Notes: a model not told the origin generated them from the sequence alone. A stretch of DNA of 64,000 nucleotides from Oxalobacteraceae sp. CFBP 8761 (GCA_014841595.1 JACYUE010000004.1:181613-245612), one strand, 5' to 3'; positions 1 to 9,177 are shown, numbered from the stretch's first letter. Program-made: numbers and translations.

Positions 1-71
1 AGCAGGATGCCCAGCAGCAGCCACCAGATGATGCGCAGCGTGTCGTAGTCGAGAAGCGTATGAAGAATCAT
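1..71 (-). CDS. cydB: cytochrome bd ubiquinol oxidase subunit II, N-terminal fragment
   Basis: Only the first 23 or so codons lie in the window; the gene continues past base 1. The visible protein starts MILHTLLDYDTLRIIWWLLL, the typical start of CydB with its first membrane helix. CydB pairs with CydA to form the high-affinity quinol oxidase that reduces oxygen to water in the inner membrane. The ATG lies 6 bases past the cydA stop, with a GGAG ribosome site inside the end of cydA, so the two are co-translated. Identity rests on this short stretch plus the position after cydA. Confidence 0.9.
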   Translation of the reverse strand, partial: MILHTLLDYDTLRIIWWLLLGIL

Positions 72-77
72 GGTGTG

Positions 78-1688
78 TTACTCCGCAGTGATCATGGGCG
101 CAGTGCGCATTGCCGGCGTGGTGCCGATCAGTGGGCTGTGGGTGCCTGGCGCGTGGGCAAGTTCGTCTTCCGGCCCCTTGCGAATGGCCTTGAACATCAG
201 TTTCATTTCCACGACGAGCAGGATCGTATACAGCACGACAAAACCGATCAGGGTCGTCAGCACGGTCTGGATGCCAAGGTTCGACACTGCGACGGCGGTC
301 GGCAGCACGCCCTCGATGGCCCATGGCTGGCGCCCCAGTTCGGCGACGACCCAGCCGGCTTCAGCGGCGATCCATGGCAGCGGGATCGACCACACGGCCA
401 CCTTCAGCAGCCACGGATACGCGTCCAGGCGACGGCGCGCCGACAGCCAGAAAAACACCGCCGTGAGCACGATGAAGAACATGCCCAGGCCCACCATGAT
501 GCGGAACGACCAGAACAGCGGCGCGACCTGCGGCACGGTATCCAGCGCCGCTTGCCGGATCTGCGCTTCGCTGGCCTGGCGCGGATCGTCCACGTAGCGC
601 TTGAGCAGCAGCGCGTAACCCAGCACTGCGCTGTGCTCTTCGAAGCGCGCCTGCAGGGCCGCCGGTACCGGTGCGCGGCCGCCAAGGGCACGAATCTCTT
701 CGAGTGCGCCGTAGGCCACGATGCCCTGGCGCACCCGCACCTCGGCCAGCTTGACCAGGTCACTGATGCCGGGGATCTGGTTCGACAGCGAACGCGTGCC
801 GATCAGGCCCATCGCCCACGGAATGTGGATCGCGTAGTGTGTCTCGCGCGCGTTCTGGTCGGGAAAGCCAAAGGCAGTGAAGGCGGCCGGCGCCGGCTGC
901 GTCTCCCACATGCCTTCGATGGCAGCGAGCTTCATGTGCTGGTGCTCGGTCGCCAGGTAGCCGCTTTCGTCACCCAGCACCACGACCGACAGCGAGGCCG
1001 CCAGGCCGAACGATGCAGCCACCGTCATCGACCGCTTGGCCAATTCGACATGGCGGCCCTTGAGCAGGTACCAGGCCGCGATGCCCAGCACGAACAGCGC
1101 CGCGATCACATAGCCGGCCGACACGGTGTGCACGAACTTGGCCTGGGCCACCGGATTGGCCAGCACCGCGCCAAAGTCCGTCACTTCCATGCGCATCGTC
1201 TGCGGGTTGAGCGTGGCGCCGATCGGGTTCTGCATCCAGCCATTGGCAATCAGGATCCACAGCGCCGAAAAGTTGGTGCCAAGGGCCATCAGCCAGGTCA
1301 CGGCCAGGTGCTGCACCTTCGACAGGCGATCCCAGCCGAAGAAGAACAGGCCCACGAAGGTCGCCTCGAGAAAGAACGCCATCAGGCCCTCAATCGCCAG
1401 CGGCGCGCCGAACACGTCGCCCACGTAGTGGCTGTAGTAGCTCCAGTTCATGCCGAACTGAAATTCCATCACGAGGCCCGTCGAGACGCCGATCGCAAAG
1501 TTGATTCCGAACAGCACGCCCCAGAACTTGGTCATCTGGCGCCAGATGGAGCGCCCGGTCATCACATACACGGTTTCCATGATGGCGATAAGCATCGACA
1601 ACCCCAGCGTCAGGGGCACAAACAGAAAGTGGTACAGCGCCGTCAAGGCAAACTGCAGTCGGGAGAGCCCGACAACGTCGAGATCCAT
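78..1688 (-). CDS. cydA: cytochrome bd ubiquinol oxidase subunit I
   Basis: A 536-residue multi-helix inner-membrane subunit that oxidises ubiquinol and carries the haem b558/b595/d sites. Visible marks are the N-terminal LSRLQFALTALYHF segment with the haem-ligand histidine at residue 20, the quinol-loop signature GDESGYLATEHQ followed by the WETQPAPAAF segment, and FWSFRIMVGLGMF, which contains the haem b558 methionine in this family. The length fits the long Q-loop (E. coli) type. The ATG has an AAAGGA ribosome site. It is the third gene of a cydD-cydC-cydA-cydB operon: a 42-base gap separates it from cydC and 6 bases from cydB. Bd oxidases support respiration at low oxygen and resist cyanide, NO and sulfide. 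Confidence 0.97.
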   Translation of the reverse strand: MDLDVVGLSRLQFALTALYHFLFVPLTLGLSMLIAIMETVYVMTGRSIWRQMTKFWGVLFGINFAIGVSTGLVMEFQFGMNWSYYSHYVGDVFGAPLAIEGLMAFFLEATFVGLFFFGWDRLSKVQHLAVTWLMALGTNFSALWILIANGWMQNPIGATLNPQTMRMEVTDFGAVLANPVAQAKFVHTVSAGYVIAALFVLGIAAWYLLKGRHVELAKRSMTVAASFGLAASLSVVVLGDESGYLATEHQHMKLAAIEGMWETQPAPAAFTAFGFPDQNARETHYAIHIPWAMGLIGTRSLSNQIPGISDLVKLAEVRVRQGIVAYGALEEIRALGGRAPVPAALQARFEEHSAVLGYALLLKRYVDDPRQASEAQIRQAALDTVPQVAPLFWSFRIMVGLGMFFIVLTAVFFWLSARRRLDAYPWLLKVAVWSIPLPWIAAEAGWVVAELGRQPWAIEGVLPTAVAVSNLGIQTVLTTLIGFVVLYTILLVVEMKLMFKAIRKGPEDELAHAPGTHSPLIGTTPAMRTAPMITAE

Positions 1689-1730
1689 GGTGAATCCTTT
1701 CTTCTTGAATACGTCAGTGGTTGGTTATTT

Positions 1731-3503
1731 TTAGTGTTGACGCAGCGCGCTCAGCGCCGCATCGAATGCAGGGGTGCCACGCCGCAGGTCGGCGTCGATG
1801 CGCCCGTCTTTCATCACGAGCAGCCGGTCGGCCAGCGCGGCTTCGCGCCGCAGATGCGTTGCCACCAGCAGCGTGCGGCCGCTCGCGTGCCGCGCCAGGC
1901 GTGCCAGCACATCGGCTGCAGTGGCGCCATCCAGCGCCTCGGTCGGCTCGTCCAGCAGCCAGAAATCAGCCCGGCGCAACAGCAAGCGTGCCAGCGCCAG
2001 GCGGCGCGACTGGCCGCCCGACAGGCCAAGACCGCCCTCGCCCAGCAGGGTGTCGAGGCCCTGTGCGAAGCCGCGCACGTCCTGCTCCAGGCCGGCGGCA
2101 TGCAGTGCGGCCCACAATTGCGCGTCGGTGGCGCCGGGATCGGCCAGGCGCAGGTTGTGGCGCAAGCTGTCGCAAAACAGCTCGGTGCGCTGGGTCAGCC
2201 AGGTCGCAGGCCGCGCCCATACCTGGCCCGCCTGGGCGGCCAGCTCACCGGCCGCCAGCGCCAGCAGCGTCGACTTGCCGACACCGCTGCTGCCCACCAC
2301 GGCAACCCGCTCGCCAACGGCGATGTGCAGATCGACCGCATGAAGGGCCGCGCCGGTGCGGCCGGGATGGAACACGGTGGTGGCGTGCAGCATCAACGCC
2401 GTGCCGGCGGCGGCAGGCGTTGGCACCGCTGTGTCGGCCTGCTGGCGCAGACGCGGGGCCACGCGGCGCATGGCGAGCCAGCTGCGGCCAGCCTCGATCG
2501 CGCCGCGCCGCAGTGCGGCAAACGGTTCCAGCGCCGCCAGCGCGATCAACAGCGCCAGCGCCGCGGCGGGTGCGCCCAGCTGCTGCACCTGCGTCTGTAT
2601 GTGTTGCACCTGCTGCTGCGCCGGATGCGATGCCACTTGCTGCGCCAGCGCGCCCACTGCCAGCAGGACGGCGGCGACGGTGACGTGGCCACCGACCGCG
2701 TACAGCCAGCCCGCGCCGGTGTCCAGCCGGTGCAGCGCAGCGTCATGGCGCGCCAGGGTCATGTCGAGGCGCGCCAATTGCGCGCACTGCGCCGGCAGGC
2801 GGCCGGCCAGCGCCAGGTCGGTCTGGCCAGCGACCAGGTCGATCGCCTGGGCGCGCAACCGTTCCAGCGCCCGGACGCGGCGCAGCGCCAGCGGCCGCGC
2901 CAGGCGCGCCACGAGCAGGGTCACGCCCCAGCCGACCACCAGCAGCCAGCCGAACATCGCCAGGCCGAGGCGCCAGTCGAGGTTCGCCAGCACCAGGCCG
3001 GCCAGCAGCGCTGCGCCGCAGGCCGCGCCAGCTGGCACGATCAGGCGCAGATAGACCGATTCGAGGGCATCGATGTCGCCCGTCAGGCGAAACAGCAGGC
3101 GCGACGGCCGGCGCAGCAGCGCCCGTGCGGCATCCGGCGTGGCCCAGCCACGAAACAGCCGCTCGCGCAGCGCGGCCAGTACGCCAAACGTGGCGTCGTG
3201 CGTCACCGTGCGCTCGGCATAGCGGCCGAAGGTGCGGCCCAGGGCCAGCAGGCGAATCGCCGCGCTCGGCACGAACACATTGAACATGACGGCGCTGCCG
3301 GCCAGGCCGGCCAGGGCCGCCGAGGTGATGAACCAGCCCGAGTTGCCCAGCAGCGCCATCCCGGCCAGCACCACCAGCGTCGACAGAAGTGCACCCAGGG
3401 CCAGGCGCCGCCCGCCAGTGCGGATGAACAGGGACAGCACCGGCTGCAGGTCGTTGTTGCGTTTTGTTTCTTTGCCACGCTTTGTTTCTTTGCCACGTTT
3501 CAT
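1731..3503 (-). CDS. cydC: heterodimeric thiol/haem ABC transporter, CydC subunit
   Basis: A 590-residue ABC half-transporter: an N-terminal six-helix membrane domain, then a nucleotide-binding domain with Walker A VVGSSGVGKSTLL, signature LSGGQSRRLALARLLL and Walker B FWLLDEPTEALD. With CydD it forms the inner-membrane exporter of glutathione/cysteine (also reported to bind haem) needed to assemble cytochrome bd. I chose ATG 3503, which overlaps the cydD stop by four bases (ATGA); a longer open frame upstream lies within cydD. The N-terminus MKRGKETKRGKETKRNND comes from an 18-base tandem duplication (about 3464-3500) and is unusually basic. Confidence 0.93.
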   Translation of the reverse strand: MKRGKETKRGKETKRNNDLQPVLSLFIRTGGRRLALGALLSTLVVLAGMALLGNSGWFITSAALAGLAGSAVMFNVFVPSAAIRLLALGRTFGRYAERTVTHDATFGVLAALRERLFRGWATPDAARALLRRPSRLLFRLTGDIDALESVYLRLIVPAGAACGAALLAGLVLANLDWRLGLAMFGWLLVVGWGVTLLVARLARPLALRRVRALERLRAQAIDLVAGQTDLALAGRLPAQCAQLARLDMTLARHDAALHRLDTGAGWLYAVGGHVTVAAVLLAVGALAQQVASHPAQQQVQHIQTQVQQLGAPAAALALLIALAALEPFAALRRGAIEAGRSWLAMRRVAPRLRQQADTAVPTPAAAGTALMLHATTVFHPGRTGAALHAVDLHIAVGERVAVVGSSGVGKSTLLALAAGELAAQAGQVWARPATWLTQRTELFCDSLRHNLRLADPGATDAQLWAALHAAGLEQDVRGFAQGLDTLLGEGGLGLSGGQSRRLALARLLLRRADFWLLDEPTEALDGATAADVLARLARHASGRTLLVATHLRREAALADRLLVMKDGRIDADLRRGTPAFDAALSALRQH

Positions 3504-5185
3504 GCTGCGCTCCGTTGGATCAGTGGTTCGCCAAGGCGCACGACGCGGCCCAGGCGCGCGGCCAGTGCCAGATCGTGGGTGGCGACGATCATGGTGCGGC
3601 CCTGCGCCAGTTGCAGCAGCGCGTCGATGACGCCGGCGGCCGTATCGCGGTCGAGGTGGGCAGTGGGTTCGTCGACCAGCAGCAGGCCGGCGTGCGGCGC
3701 GCATATCGCGCGGGCCAGCGCAAGGCGCACCAGTTCGCCGCCCGACAGGCCAAGGCCGCCCTCGCCCAGGCTCTCACCCGACGTCGCGTGCTCGATCTGG
3801 CCAAGGCCCGCGCGTCCCACGGCACGGCTGACGGCATCGACCGTCACGCCATCGCGCTCGAGCGACACGTTGGCGCGCACCGAACCGGCAAACACATGCG
3901 GCTTCTGGCCGATCCAGGCCATGCGCGCGCGCAGGCCGGCAGCCGACCCGGCGTCCAGCGGCACACCGCCGATGCGCACGGTGCCGCTGTCAAATGGGAC
4001 GAGGCCCGCGATGATCGACAGCAGCGTGGTCTTGCCACTGCCGCTCGGGCCGACGAGCGCCACGTGCTCGCCGACGCGCACATATACATCCTGGTTGTCG
4101 AACAACGGCGTTTCGCCCGGGTGCGCAAAGCGCAGGCACTCGATATCGACCGATGGCGCGCGGCCAATGCGCAGCGCCTCGTCCGGCCCTTGCAGCGCGC
4201 CCGGCAACGGCAAGCCGGCCGCCTGCAGCTTGTCCAGCGCCTCGAGCGCTGCTTCGCCAGCGGCCTTGTCGTGCCACACCGCAGCCAGTTCGCGCAGCGG
4301 TTCGAAAAACGCCGGCGCCAGCAGCAGCACGAACAGGCCTTCGGCCAGCGTCAACCGGCTGCCCCAGCTGCCCGGCCCGATTTCGCCGAGCAGGTGGAAA
4401 CCCACGTACACCGCCACCAGCGCCACGCCCAGCGCCGAAAACAGTTCGAGCGCGGTCGACGACAGGAAGGCGATGCGCAGTACGCGCATCGTGCTGGCGC
4501 GGACTGCTTCGCTGGAAGCCCGTACCCGCCGGGCGGTAGCGTCGACAGCGCCCAGCGCGCGCAGCGTCGACAGGCCGCGCAGCCGGTCGAGCAAAAAGCC
4601 GCTCATGCCGCCGACCAATTGCAGTTGCGCTTCGCTGGCAGCCTTGGCGCGCCAGCCAATGACGGCCATGAACAGCGGAATCAAGGGCGCGGCCAGCACC
4701 AGGATCAACGCGGCAAGCCACGAAAAGTTACAAACCACGAGCGCAATGACGGGTGGCACCAGCAGGACTCGCATGCGCGCCGGCCCGTAGCGCAGCAGCC
4801 ATGGCAGCACGGCTTCGGCCTGCTCAGCGACGATGCTGGCGGCCTGACCGGATGGCAGGCGCGCACGGTCCAGCGGCGAGCGCGCGGCCAGGGCTTGCAC
4901 GGCTGCCTGACGCAAGGCGGCAAGCTGGCTGCGCGACACGGCGAACAAGCGGCGTGCACCCCACGCTTCGCTGCTGGCGCGCAAGACGCCAAGGGCCAGG
5001 AATGCCAGCGCCGGCAGCAGCATGTCGGCCAGACCAGCGCCCTGGGCCAGGCGCCCCACTGCATGCGCCAGCAGCGCCGCCTGCGGAATCCACAGCAGCG
5101 CCGCGCCGCTCATCGCCAGCGTGGCGCCACGCGCAGGGCCAAGGCCTGTAGGCAGTGCCGGGCGGCGGGGTTGGCTGCGGTGCAT
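3500..5185 (-). CDS. cydD: heterodimeric thiol/haem ABC transporter, CydD subunit
   Basis: A 561-residue ABC half-transporter with an N-terminal membrane domain and a C-terminal ATPase: Walker A LVGPSGSGKTTLLS, signature LSGGELVRLALARA, Walker B GLLLVDEPTAHLD and switch His in ATHDL. It is the partner of CydC. The chosen ATG at 5185 (MHRSQPRRPALPTG) has a GGAG ribosome site about eight bases upstream; a longer frame reaches 5248 but lacks such a site. It is the first gene of the cydDCAB operon. A divergent GbsR/MarR-type regulator starts about 290 bases away and shares the control region, so it may regulate the operon. Confidence 0.93.
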   Translation of the reverse strand: MHRSQPRRPALPTGLGPARGATLAMSGAALLWIPQAALLAHAVGRLAQGAGLADMLLPALAFLALGVLRASSEAWGARRLFAVSRSQLAALRQAAVQALAARSPLDRARLPSGQAASIVAEQAEAVLPWLLRYGPARMRVLLVPPVIALVVCNFSWLAALILVLAAPLIPLFMAVIGWRAKAASEAQLQLVGGMSGFLLDRLRGLSTLRALGAVDATARRVRASSEAVRASTMRVLRIAFLSSTALELFSALGVALVAVYVGFHLLGEIGPGSWGSRLTLAEGLFVLLLAPAFFEPLRELAAVWHDKAAGEAALEALDKLQAAGLPLPGALQGPDEALRIGRAPSVDIECLRFAHPGETPLFDNQDVYVRVGEHVALVGPSGSGKTTLLSIIAGLVPFDSGTVRIGGVPLDAGSAAGLRARMAWIGQKPHVFAGSVRANVSLERDGVTVDAVSRAVGRAGLGQIEHATSGESLGEGGLGLSGGELVRLALARAICAPHAGLLLVDEPTAHLDRDTAAGVIDALLQLAQGRTMIVATHDLALAARLGRVVRLGEPLIQRSAA

Positions 5186-5287
5186 GGTGGTTCTCCAAAC
5201 GTTGTTGCAACAAAGCGGCAGACGTACGGGGGCCATGGCCATCAGCATCGGACGTGCCCCGGAATAAACTTTTTGTATTTTCTAGAA

Positions 5288-5331
5288 CTTCAGAAATTTC
5301 GGAAGGTGAATGGATTATGCGCTGAAACTTC
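5288..5331. promoter_or_regulatory. paired palindromic operator candidates between cydD and the GbsR-like gene
   Basis: CTTCAGAAATTTCGGAAG at 5288-5305 is an 18-base near-perfect palindrome (16 of 18 positions symmetric). Its core GAAATTTC (5293-5300) recurs as GAAACTTC at 5324-5331, 31 bases away, about three helical turns. Both sites lie between the divergent starts of cydD (5185) and the regulator (5474), as expected for an operator shared by both transcripts. That the GbsR-like protein binds here is inference. Confidence 0.5.
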
Positions 5332-5473
5332 TGGTTTGTCTGTAATGGGTGACCAGGTTAGTCGGGAATTACGAACGTATTAACAACAATGGCGGCAAAC
5401 ACGTGCATGCGTGGTACGTGTCCGGGTGACGTGGGATAATTCACCTTTCACAAGCATCGAAAAGTTCGCAACC

Positions 5474-6046
5474 ATGACGCCACTTGTCCAAACGTTTGTC
5501 AGTCACTTCGGCGAGATGGGCAGCCGCTGGGGCATCAACCGCACGGTGGGGCAAATCTATGCCCTGCTCTTCGTTTCTGAAGAACAGCTGCATGCCGACG
5601 ACATCGGCGAAAAACTCGGTATTTCGCGCTCGAACGTGAGCATCGGCCTGAAAGAACTGCAGTCGTGGGGCCTGGTGCGCCTGTCGCGCATTCCGGGCGA
5701 CCGCCGCGAATACTTCACGTCGCTGGGCGATGTGTGGGAAATCTTCCGCGTGGTCGCTGCCGAGCGGCGCCGGCGCGAAGTCGCCCCGACGCTGTCGGTA
5801 CTGCGCGAGTCGCTGATGGCCAACGCCAATCACCCCGAAGACAAGTTCGCACAGGAGCGCATGCGCGAGATGCACGAGCTGGTCGACCTGGCCAACAACT
5901 GGTTCGACGACCTGCAGCGCCTTTCGCCCGAGTCGATGGCGCAATTGATGAAGATGGGTTCCAAAGTCCAGAAGTTGCTCTCGGCCAAGGACCGCCTGTT
6001 CGCTGCCAAAGACGGCAAGGCGCCGAAGCAAACGCCGGAAGAATAA
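5474..6046 (+). CDS. GbsR/MarR-family transcriptional regulator
   Basis: A 190-residue winged-helix regulator. The DNA-binding part is visible as GQIYALLFVSEEQLHADDIGEKLGISRSNVSIGLKELQSWGLV followed by the wing region GDRREYFTS, the GbsR pattern of the MarR superfamily; the C-terminal half is helical and likely dimerises. It is divergent from cydDCAB, so control of cytochrome bd expression is the likely role, though the ligand cannot be read from the sequence. I chose ATG 5474 (MTPLVQTFVSHF); an in-frame GTG at 5411 would add 21 residues that look like leader DNA, including a GGATAAT promoter-like string. Confidence 0.85.
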   Translation: MTPLVQTFVSHFGEMGSRWGINRTVGQIYALLFVSEEQLHADDIGEKLGISRSNVSIGLKELQSWGLVRLSRIPGDRREYFTSLGDVWEIFRVVAAERRRREVAPTLSVLRESLMANANHPEDKFAQERMREMHELVDLANNWFDDLQRLSPESMAQLMKMGSKVQKLLSAKDRLFAAKDGKAPKQTPEE

Positions 6047-6127
6047 GGCGGTCGGCAGAGCCGTGCTCGCCTCTTTCGGCCGACCGGCTAGACTGGGCTT
6101 TTCCTTTTTCTCTTACCAGTCCAGTCC

Positions 6128-6700
6128 ATGAATATCGCTTGTATCGCCTGGGGCTCGCTGCTCTGGAAACCCCAGGGCCTGAAGCTCGCCTCCGGATGGC
6201 ATCCGGGTGGCCCCGCCATGCCCATCGAATTTGCCCGCCAGAGCGACGACAGTCCCGAACTGGCACTCGTGCTGTGCGACAGCGCGCGCCTCATGCCCAC
6301 CTACTGGGCCTACGTCGCCACCGATGACCTGGATACCGCCCGCGCCATGCTGTTCGCGCGCGAAAAGATCAGGGCTGCGTTCCCCGAGTGGGTCGGCAGC
6401 GTGCCGGCGCAGGATGGCGCAGAAGACAATCCGCGCGTGGCCGCCTGGTTGCGCGCCAAGGGCATTGATGCCGCCATCTGGACCGCGATCCCGCCGAAAT
6501 TCAATGGCGTGAGCGGCCGCGTGCCGACCGTCGACGAAGCCGTGGCATGGCTGGACAGCTGCAGCGGCGCGCAGCGCGACGCCGCCGAGGATTACATCCG
6601 CCGCACGCCGGCCCATATCGACACCGCGTACCGGCGCATCATCGCGGCACGCCTGGGCTGGCACCCGCTGCGCGAGGCGCATGTGACGCAGATGCGCTGA
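6128..6700 (+). CDS. hypothetical protein, possible gamma-glutamylcyclotransferase-like fold
   Basis: A 190-residue soluble protein beginning MNIACIAWGSLLWKPQGL. A short hydrophobic strand followed by a GSL motif at the N-terminus recalls gamma-glutamylcyclotransferase/AIG2-type folds (usually YGSL), but the rest gives no recognised catalytic signature, so the assignment is tentative. No signal peptide or membrane segment is seen. It lies 80 bases after the GbsR-like gene in the same direction and overlaps the 3' end of the convergent hydrolase gene by 62 bases. Confidence 0.65.
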   Translation: MNIACIAWGSLLWKPQGLKLASGWHPGGPAMPIEFARQSDDSPELALVLCDSARLMPTYWAYVATDDLDTARAMLFAREKIRAAFPEWVGSVPAQDGAEDNPRVAAWLRAKGIDAAIWTAIPPKFNGVSGRVPTVDEAVAWLDSCSGAQRDAAEDYIRRTPAHIDTAYRRIIAARLGWHPLREAHVTQMR

Positions 6701-7652
6701 CCGGCGCGATGCGTTGCCGCACCCACGCCTGCGCATGCGCCAGCGTCACCCTGGCCATCACGGTCGGAAAATGAATAAAACCATGTGGCGCTTCGGGCGC
6801 CACGTTCAGTTCGACGTCGGCCACCTGCTGCCAGCGCTGCGCCATGCGCAGCGTGTCGTCGAGCAGCGGATCGCCGCCCCCAACGATCATCAGCGCCGGC
6901 GGCATGCCGGCCAGTTCGCCGAACAGCGGTGACAGCGGCGGCTGGCGGCGCGCGGCGTCGTCCAGGTCGGGCGTGAGCCCGCGCAGTCCGGCCAGCATGC
7001 GCGGCCCGTCGAGCACCAGCGTTTCGGGCCCTGCCCTGCGCACGCTGTCGGTGCCGGCCATATCGTAAACGCCGTAGTACAGGACGGCCCCGGCGATGCG
7101 CGCCAGCAGCGCCGGCCAGGCCCGCAGCCCTTGCAGCATGGCCGCAGCCAGGTGCGCGCCCGCCGATTCGCCGACCACGATCACCGGCAAGCCGGCATGG
7201 TCTGGCAAGCCACCTTGCAACAGCCAGCGCGCCGCAGCCAGACATTCTTCCATCTGCTCGTGCACGGAGGCGCGCGGCGCCAGCCGGTAATCGACCGACA
7301 CCACGGCCAGGCCACAGCAGCTGGCGAAGGCCGCATTGAACGCATCGTTCATGGACGCATTGCCGACCACCCAGCCGCCGCCGTGGATGTCGAGCACGAT
7401 GCCGGCCACTGGCCCGCGCGGGCGGATGATCCTGACCTGCACCTGCACTCCCTCCAGCCCCACCTTGCGCGTCTCGACCTGCAGGCCAGCGCGGCGCAGC
7501 TTGCGGTCAGCGCCGACCTGGGACAAGCGCAGCAAGCCCTGCACAAGCGGCGGCATGAAGCGGTGGCGCGATCCAAAGCGCGGCGCGCGCGCAAGCCGCG
7601 CATTGAAGCGTTTTGCTTCGTTCAGCGTGGCGTCGTCAAAGGTCAATGGCAT
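6639..7652 (-). CDS. alpha/beta hydrolase, hormone-sensitive-lipase family
   Basis: About 337 residues. The oxyanion-hole motif HGGGW (DIHGGGWVVGNA), the nucleophile elbow GESAG (VVGESAGAHLAAA), the acid region GGDPLLDDT and the catalytic histidine in APHGF are all present in order, as in the HSL/GDXG group of esterases. It probably hydrolyses short-chain or aryl esters in the cytoplasm; the substrate is unknown. I chose ATG 7652 (MPLTFDDATLNE); the frame is open further upstream without a clear ribosome site. Its last 20 or so codons overlap the convergent gene 6128-6700, so one of the two tails may be non-conserved. Confidence 0.88.
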   Translation of the reverse strand: MPLTFDDATLNEAKRFNARLARAPRFGSRHRFMPPLVQGLLRLSQVGADRKLRRAGLQVETRKVGLEGVQVQVRIIRPRGPVAGIVLDIHGGGWVVGNASMNDAFNAAFASCCGLAVVSVDYRLAPRASVHEQMEECLAAARWLLQGGLPDHAGLPVIVVGESAGAHLAAAMLQGLRAWPALLARIAGAVLYYGVYDMAGTDSVRRAGPETLVLDGPRMLAGLRGLTPDLDDAARRQPPLSPLFGELAGMPPALMIVGGGDPLLDDTLRMAQRWQQVADVELNVAPEAPHGFIHFPTVMARVTLAHAQAWVRQRIAPVSASASHAPRAAGASPGVPR

Positions 7653-7686
7653 CGGCGTTTCTGAAACATGGCGTATGAGAAAAGAG

Positions 7687-9177
7687 TCAAACGGCCGGCA
7701 AGCGTACCACCGCATTCAAACCACCCTCGGGATGGTTCGACAGCACCAGCCGGCCGCCATGCGCCTCGATCACGCCGCGCGCGATACCCAGGCCCAGTCC
7801 CATGCCGCCATCATTCTGCTCGCGCCCATGCGCCAGCCGCACATACGGGTCGAACAGGCTGGCAAACGCTTCATCGGGCACGCCGGGCCCGTGGTCGCGC
7901 AGGCAGATCAGCACCCAGCCAGGCTCCTGGCGCACGCTGATCTCGGCGCGCGCGCCGTAGAACAGCGCGTTGTCGAGCAGGTTGCCAAGCGCGCGCTTGA
8001 GCGCCAGCGGCTTGCCGCGCACCGTCACGCCGGACGGTTGCCAGGCCACCGCGTGCCCCGCCAGTTCGGCGCTGCGCACCATGCGGCCCAGCATCGTATC
8101 GAGCTTGATCTCGGTGGGATTTTCGTGGATGTCGCTGTCCTTCACGCATTGCAGCGCGCCCTTGACCATCATGTCGAGTTCATCGAGGTCTTCCTCGAAT
8201 TCGTCGCGCAGGGCTTCGTCGTCCAGCAGTTCGGCTCGCAGTTTGAGGCGCGTGATCGGGGTGCGCAGGTCGTGTGAAATCGAGATGAACAGGCGCTCGC
8301 GGTCGTCGATATAGCGCCCGATGCGCTCGCGCATCGCGCTGAAGGCGCGCGCGGTGTTGATGAATTCGCGGCTGCCGGTTTCGGGCAGCGGGCGCGCTTC
8401 GTCGTCGTGACCCTGGCCCAAGGCCGACGCGGCATCGGACAACGCGGCCAGCGGCCGCGTGATCGAGCGCACGACGAGCAGACAAAGCAGCAGCACCACG
8501 GCCAGCGACAGGATCTGCGGCATCAGGCGATCCCACGCGAACGGATCGCTGCTGTCGAGGAAATACGGGTTCGGCATCAGCGCCGCCATGTACAGCCAGT
8601 TACCGGGCTCGATCTCGGTCTGGATCACGAGGATCGGGGCCGGGTCGGGCTTGAGCAGCAGCACATGCTGGACCCAGGCATTGGGCAGGTCGTCCAGGCG
8701 CACATCGTGTTCGGCCACCACCAGCCGGTCAGGCCGGGCAAACGCGAGCCGGAAGCCTGGCGAATGCGGCAGGTCGCTCCTGAGCGTGGCGTCGACCGTG
8801 GCAATCACGCTTTGCGCAAGCGGGTGCGGCGCGATTTGCTCGATCGGCACGTAGGCATGATTGAGGTTGACGAAAAACCGCGTGCCGCCCATTTCACGCA
8901 ACTGCTGGATGATGAGCAGGCGATAGGCCGGCGGCAGGCTGCGAAAGAAGCGGATCGCGCCCGCAGCGCTGTGCGCCACGTACTGGGCCGACGATTGCGC
9001 CTCGACCTGCGATTTGGCGCGCAGCTGGCTGGCCCAGATCGCACTGGCCGCCAGCTGCGTCACCAGCACCCCGGCCACCATGACAAGGGTCAGGCGGCCA
9101 AGCAGCGACGCCGGCAACCAGCGCTGCAACGGCTGGTGCAGCACGCGCGCGAGCGGGTTGCTGCTACGGCTAGACAC
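7687..9177 (-). CDS. membrane sensor histidine kinase (EnvZ-like class)
   Basis: About 496 residues. An N-terminal helix (LTLVMVAGVLVTQLAASAIWA), a periplasmic sensor region of roughly 170 residues, a second helix (LSLAVVLLLCLLVV) and HAMP linker precede the phosphoacceptor motif SISHDLRTPITRLKLRAELL and a HATPase domain with N-box NLLDNALFYG, DHGPGVPDE and GMGLGLGIARG. It phosphorylates the response regulator encoded just upstream. GTG 9177 overlaps the regulator stop by eight bases; an ATG at 9207 is an alternative. It is the last gene of the sugar cluster and follows a solute-binding protein gene, so it probably senses the sugar, perhaps through that protein. The pairing resembles GtrS/GltR of pseudomonads. 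Confidence 0.92.
   Translation of the reverse strand: MSSRSSNPLARVLHQPLQRWLPASLLGRLTLVMVAGVLVTQLAASAIWASQLRAKSQVEAQSSAQYVAHSAAGAIRFFRSLPPAYRLLIIQQLREMGGTRFFVNLNHAYVPIEQIAPHPLAQSVIATVDATLRSDLPHSPGFRLAFARPDRLVVAEHDVRLDDLPNAWVQHVLLLKPDPAPILVIQTEIEPGNWLYMAALMPNPYFLDSSDPFAWDRLMPQILSLAVVLLLCLLVVRSITRPLAALSDAASALGQGHDDEARPLPETGSREFINTARAFSAMRERIGRYIDDRERLFISISHDLRTPITRLKLRAELLDDEALRDEFEEDLDELDMMVKGALQCVKDSDIHENPTEIKLDTMLGRMVRSAELAGHAVAWQPSGVTVRGKPLALKRALGNLLDNALFYGARAEISVRQEPGWVLICLRDHGPGVPDEAFASLFDPYVRLAHGREQNDGGMGLGLGIARGVIEAHGGRLVLSNHPEGGLNAVVRLPAV

Noticed and set aside
60..4790. A 1576-residue plus-strand open frame across cydDCA
   Set aside because: It is rich in Arg, Gln, His and Ala with no fold signature and lies opposite well-recognised cyd genes; a composition effect of high GC at third positions.
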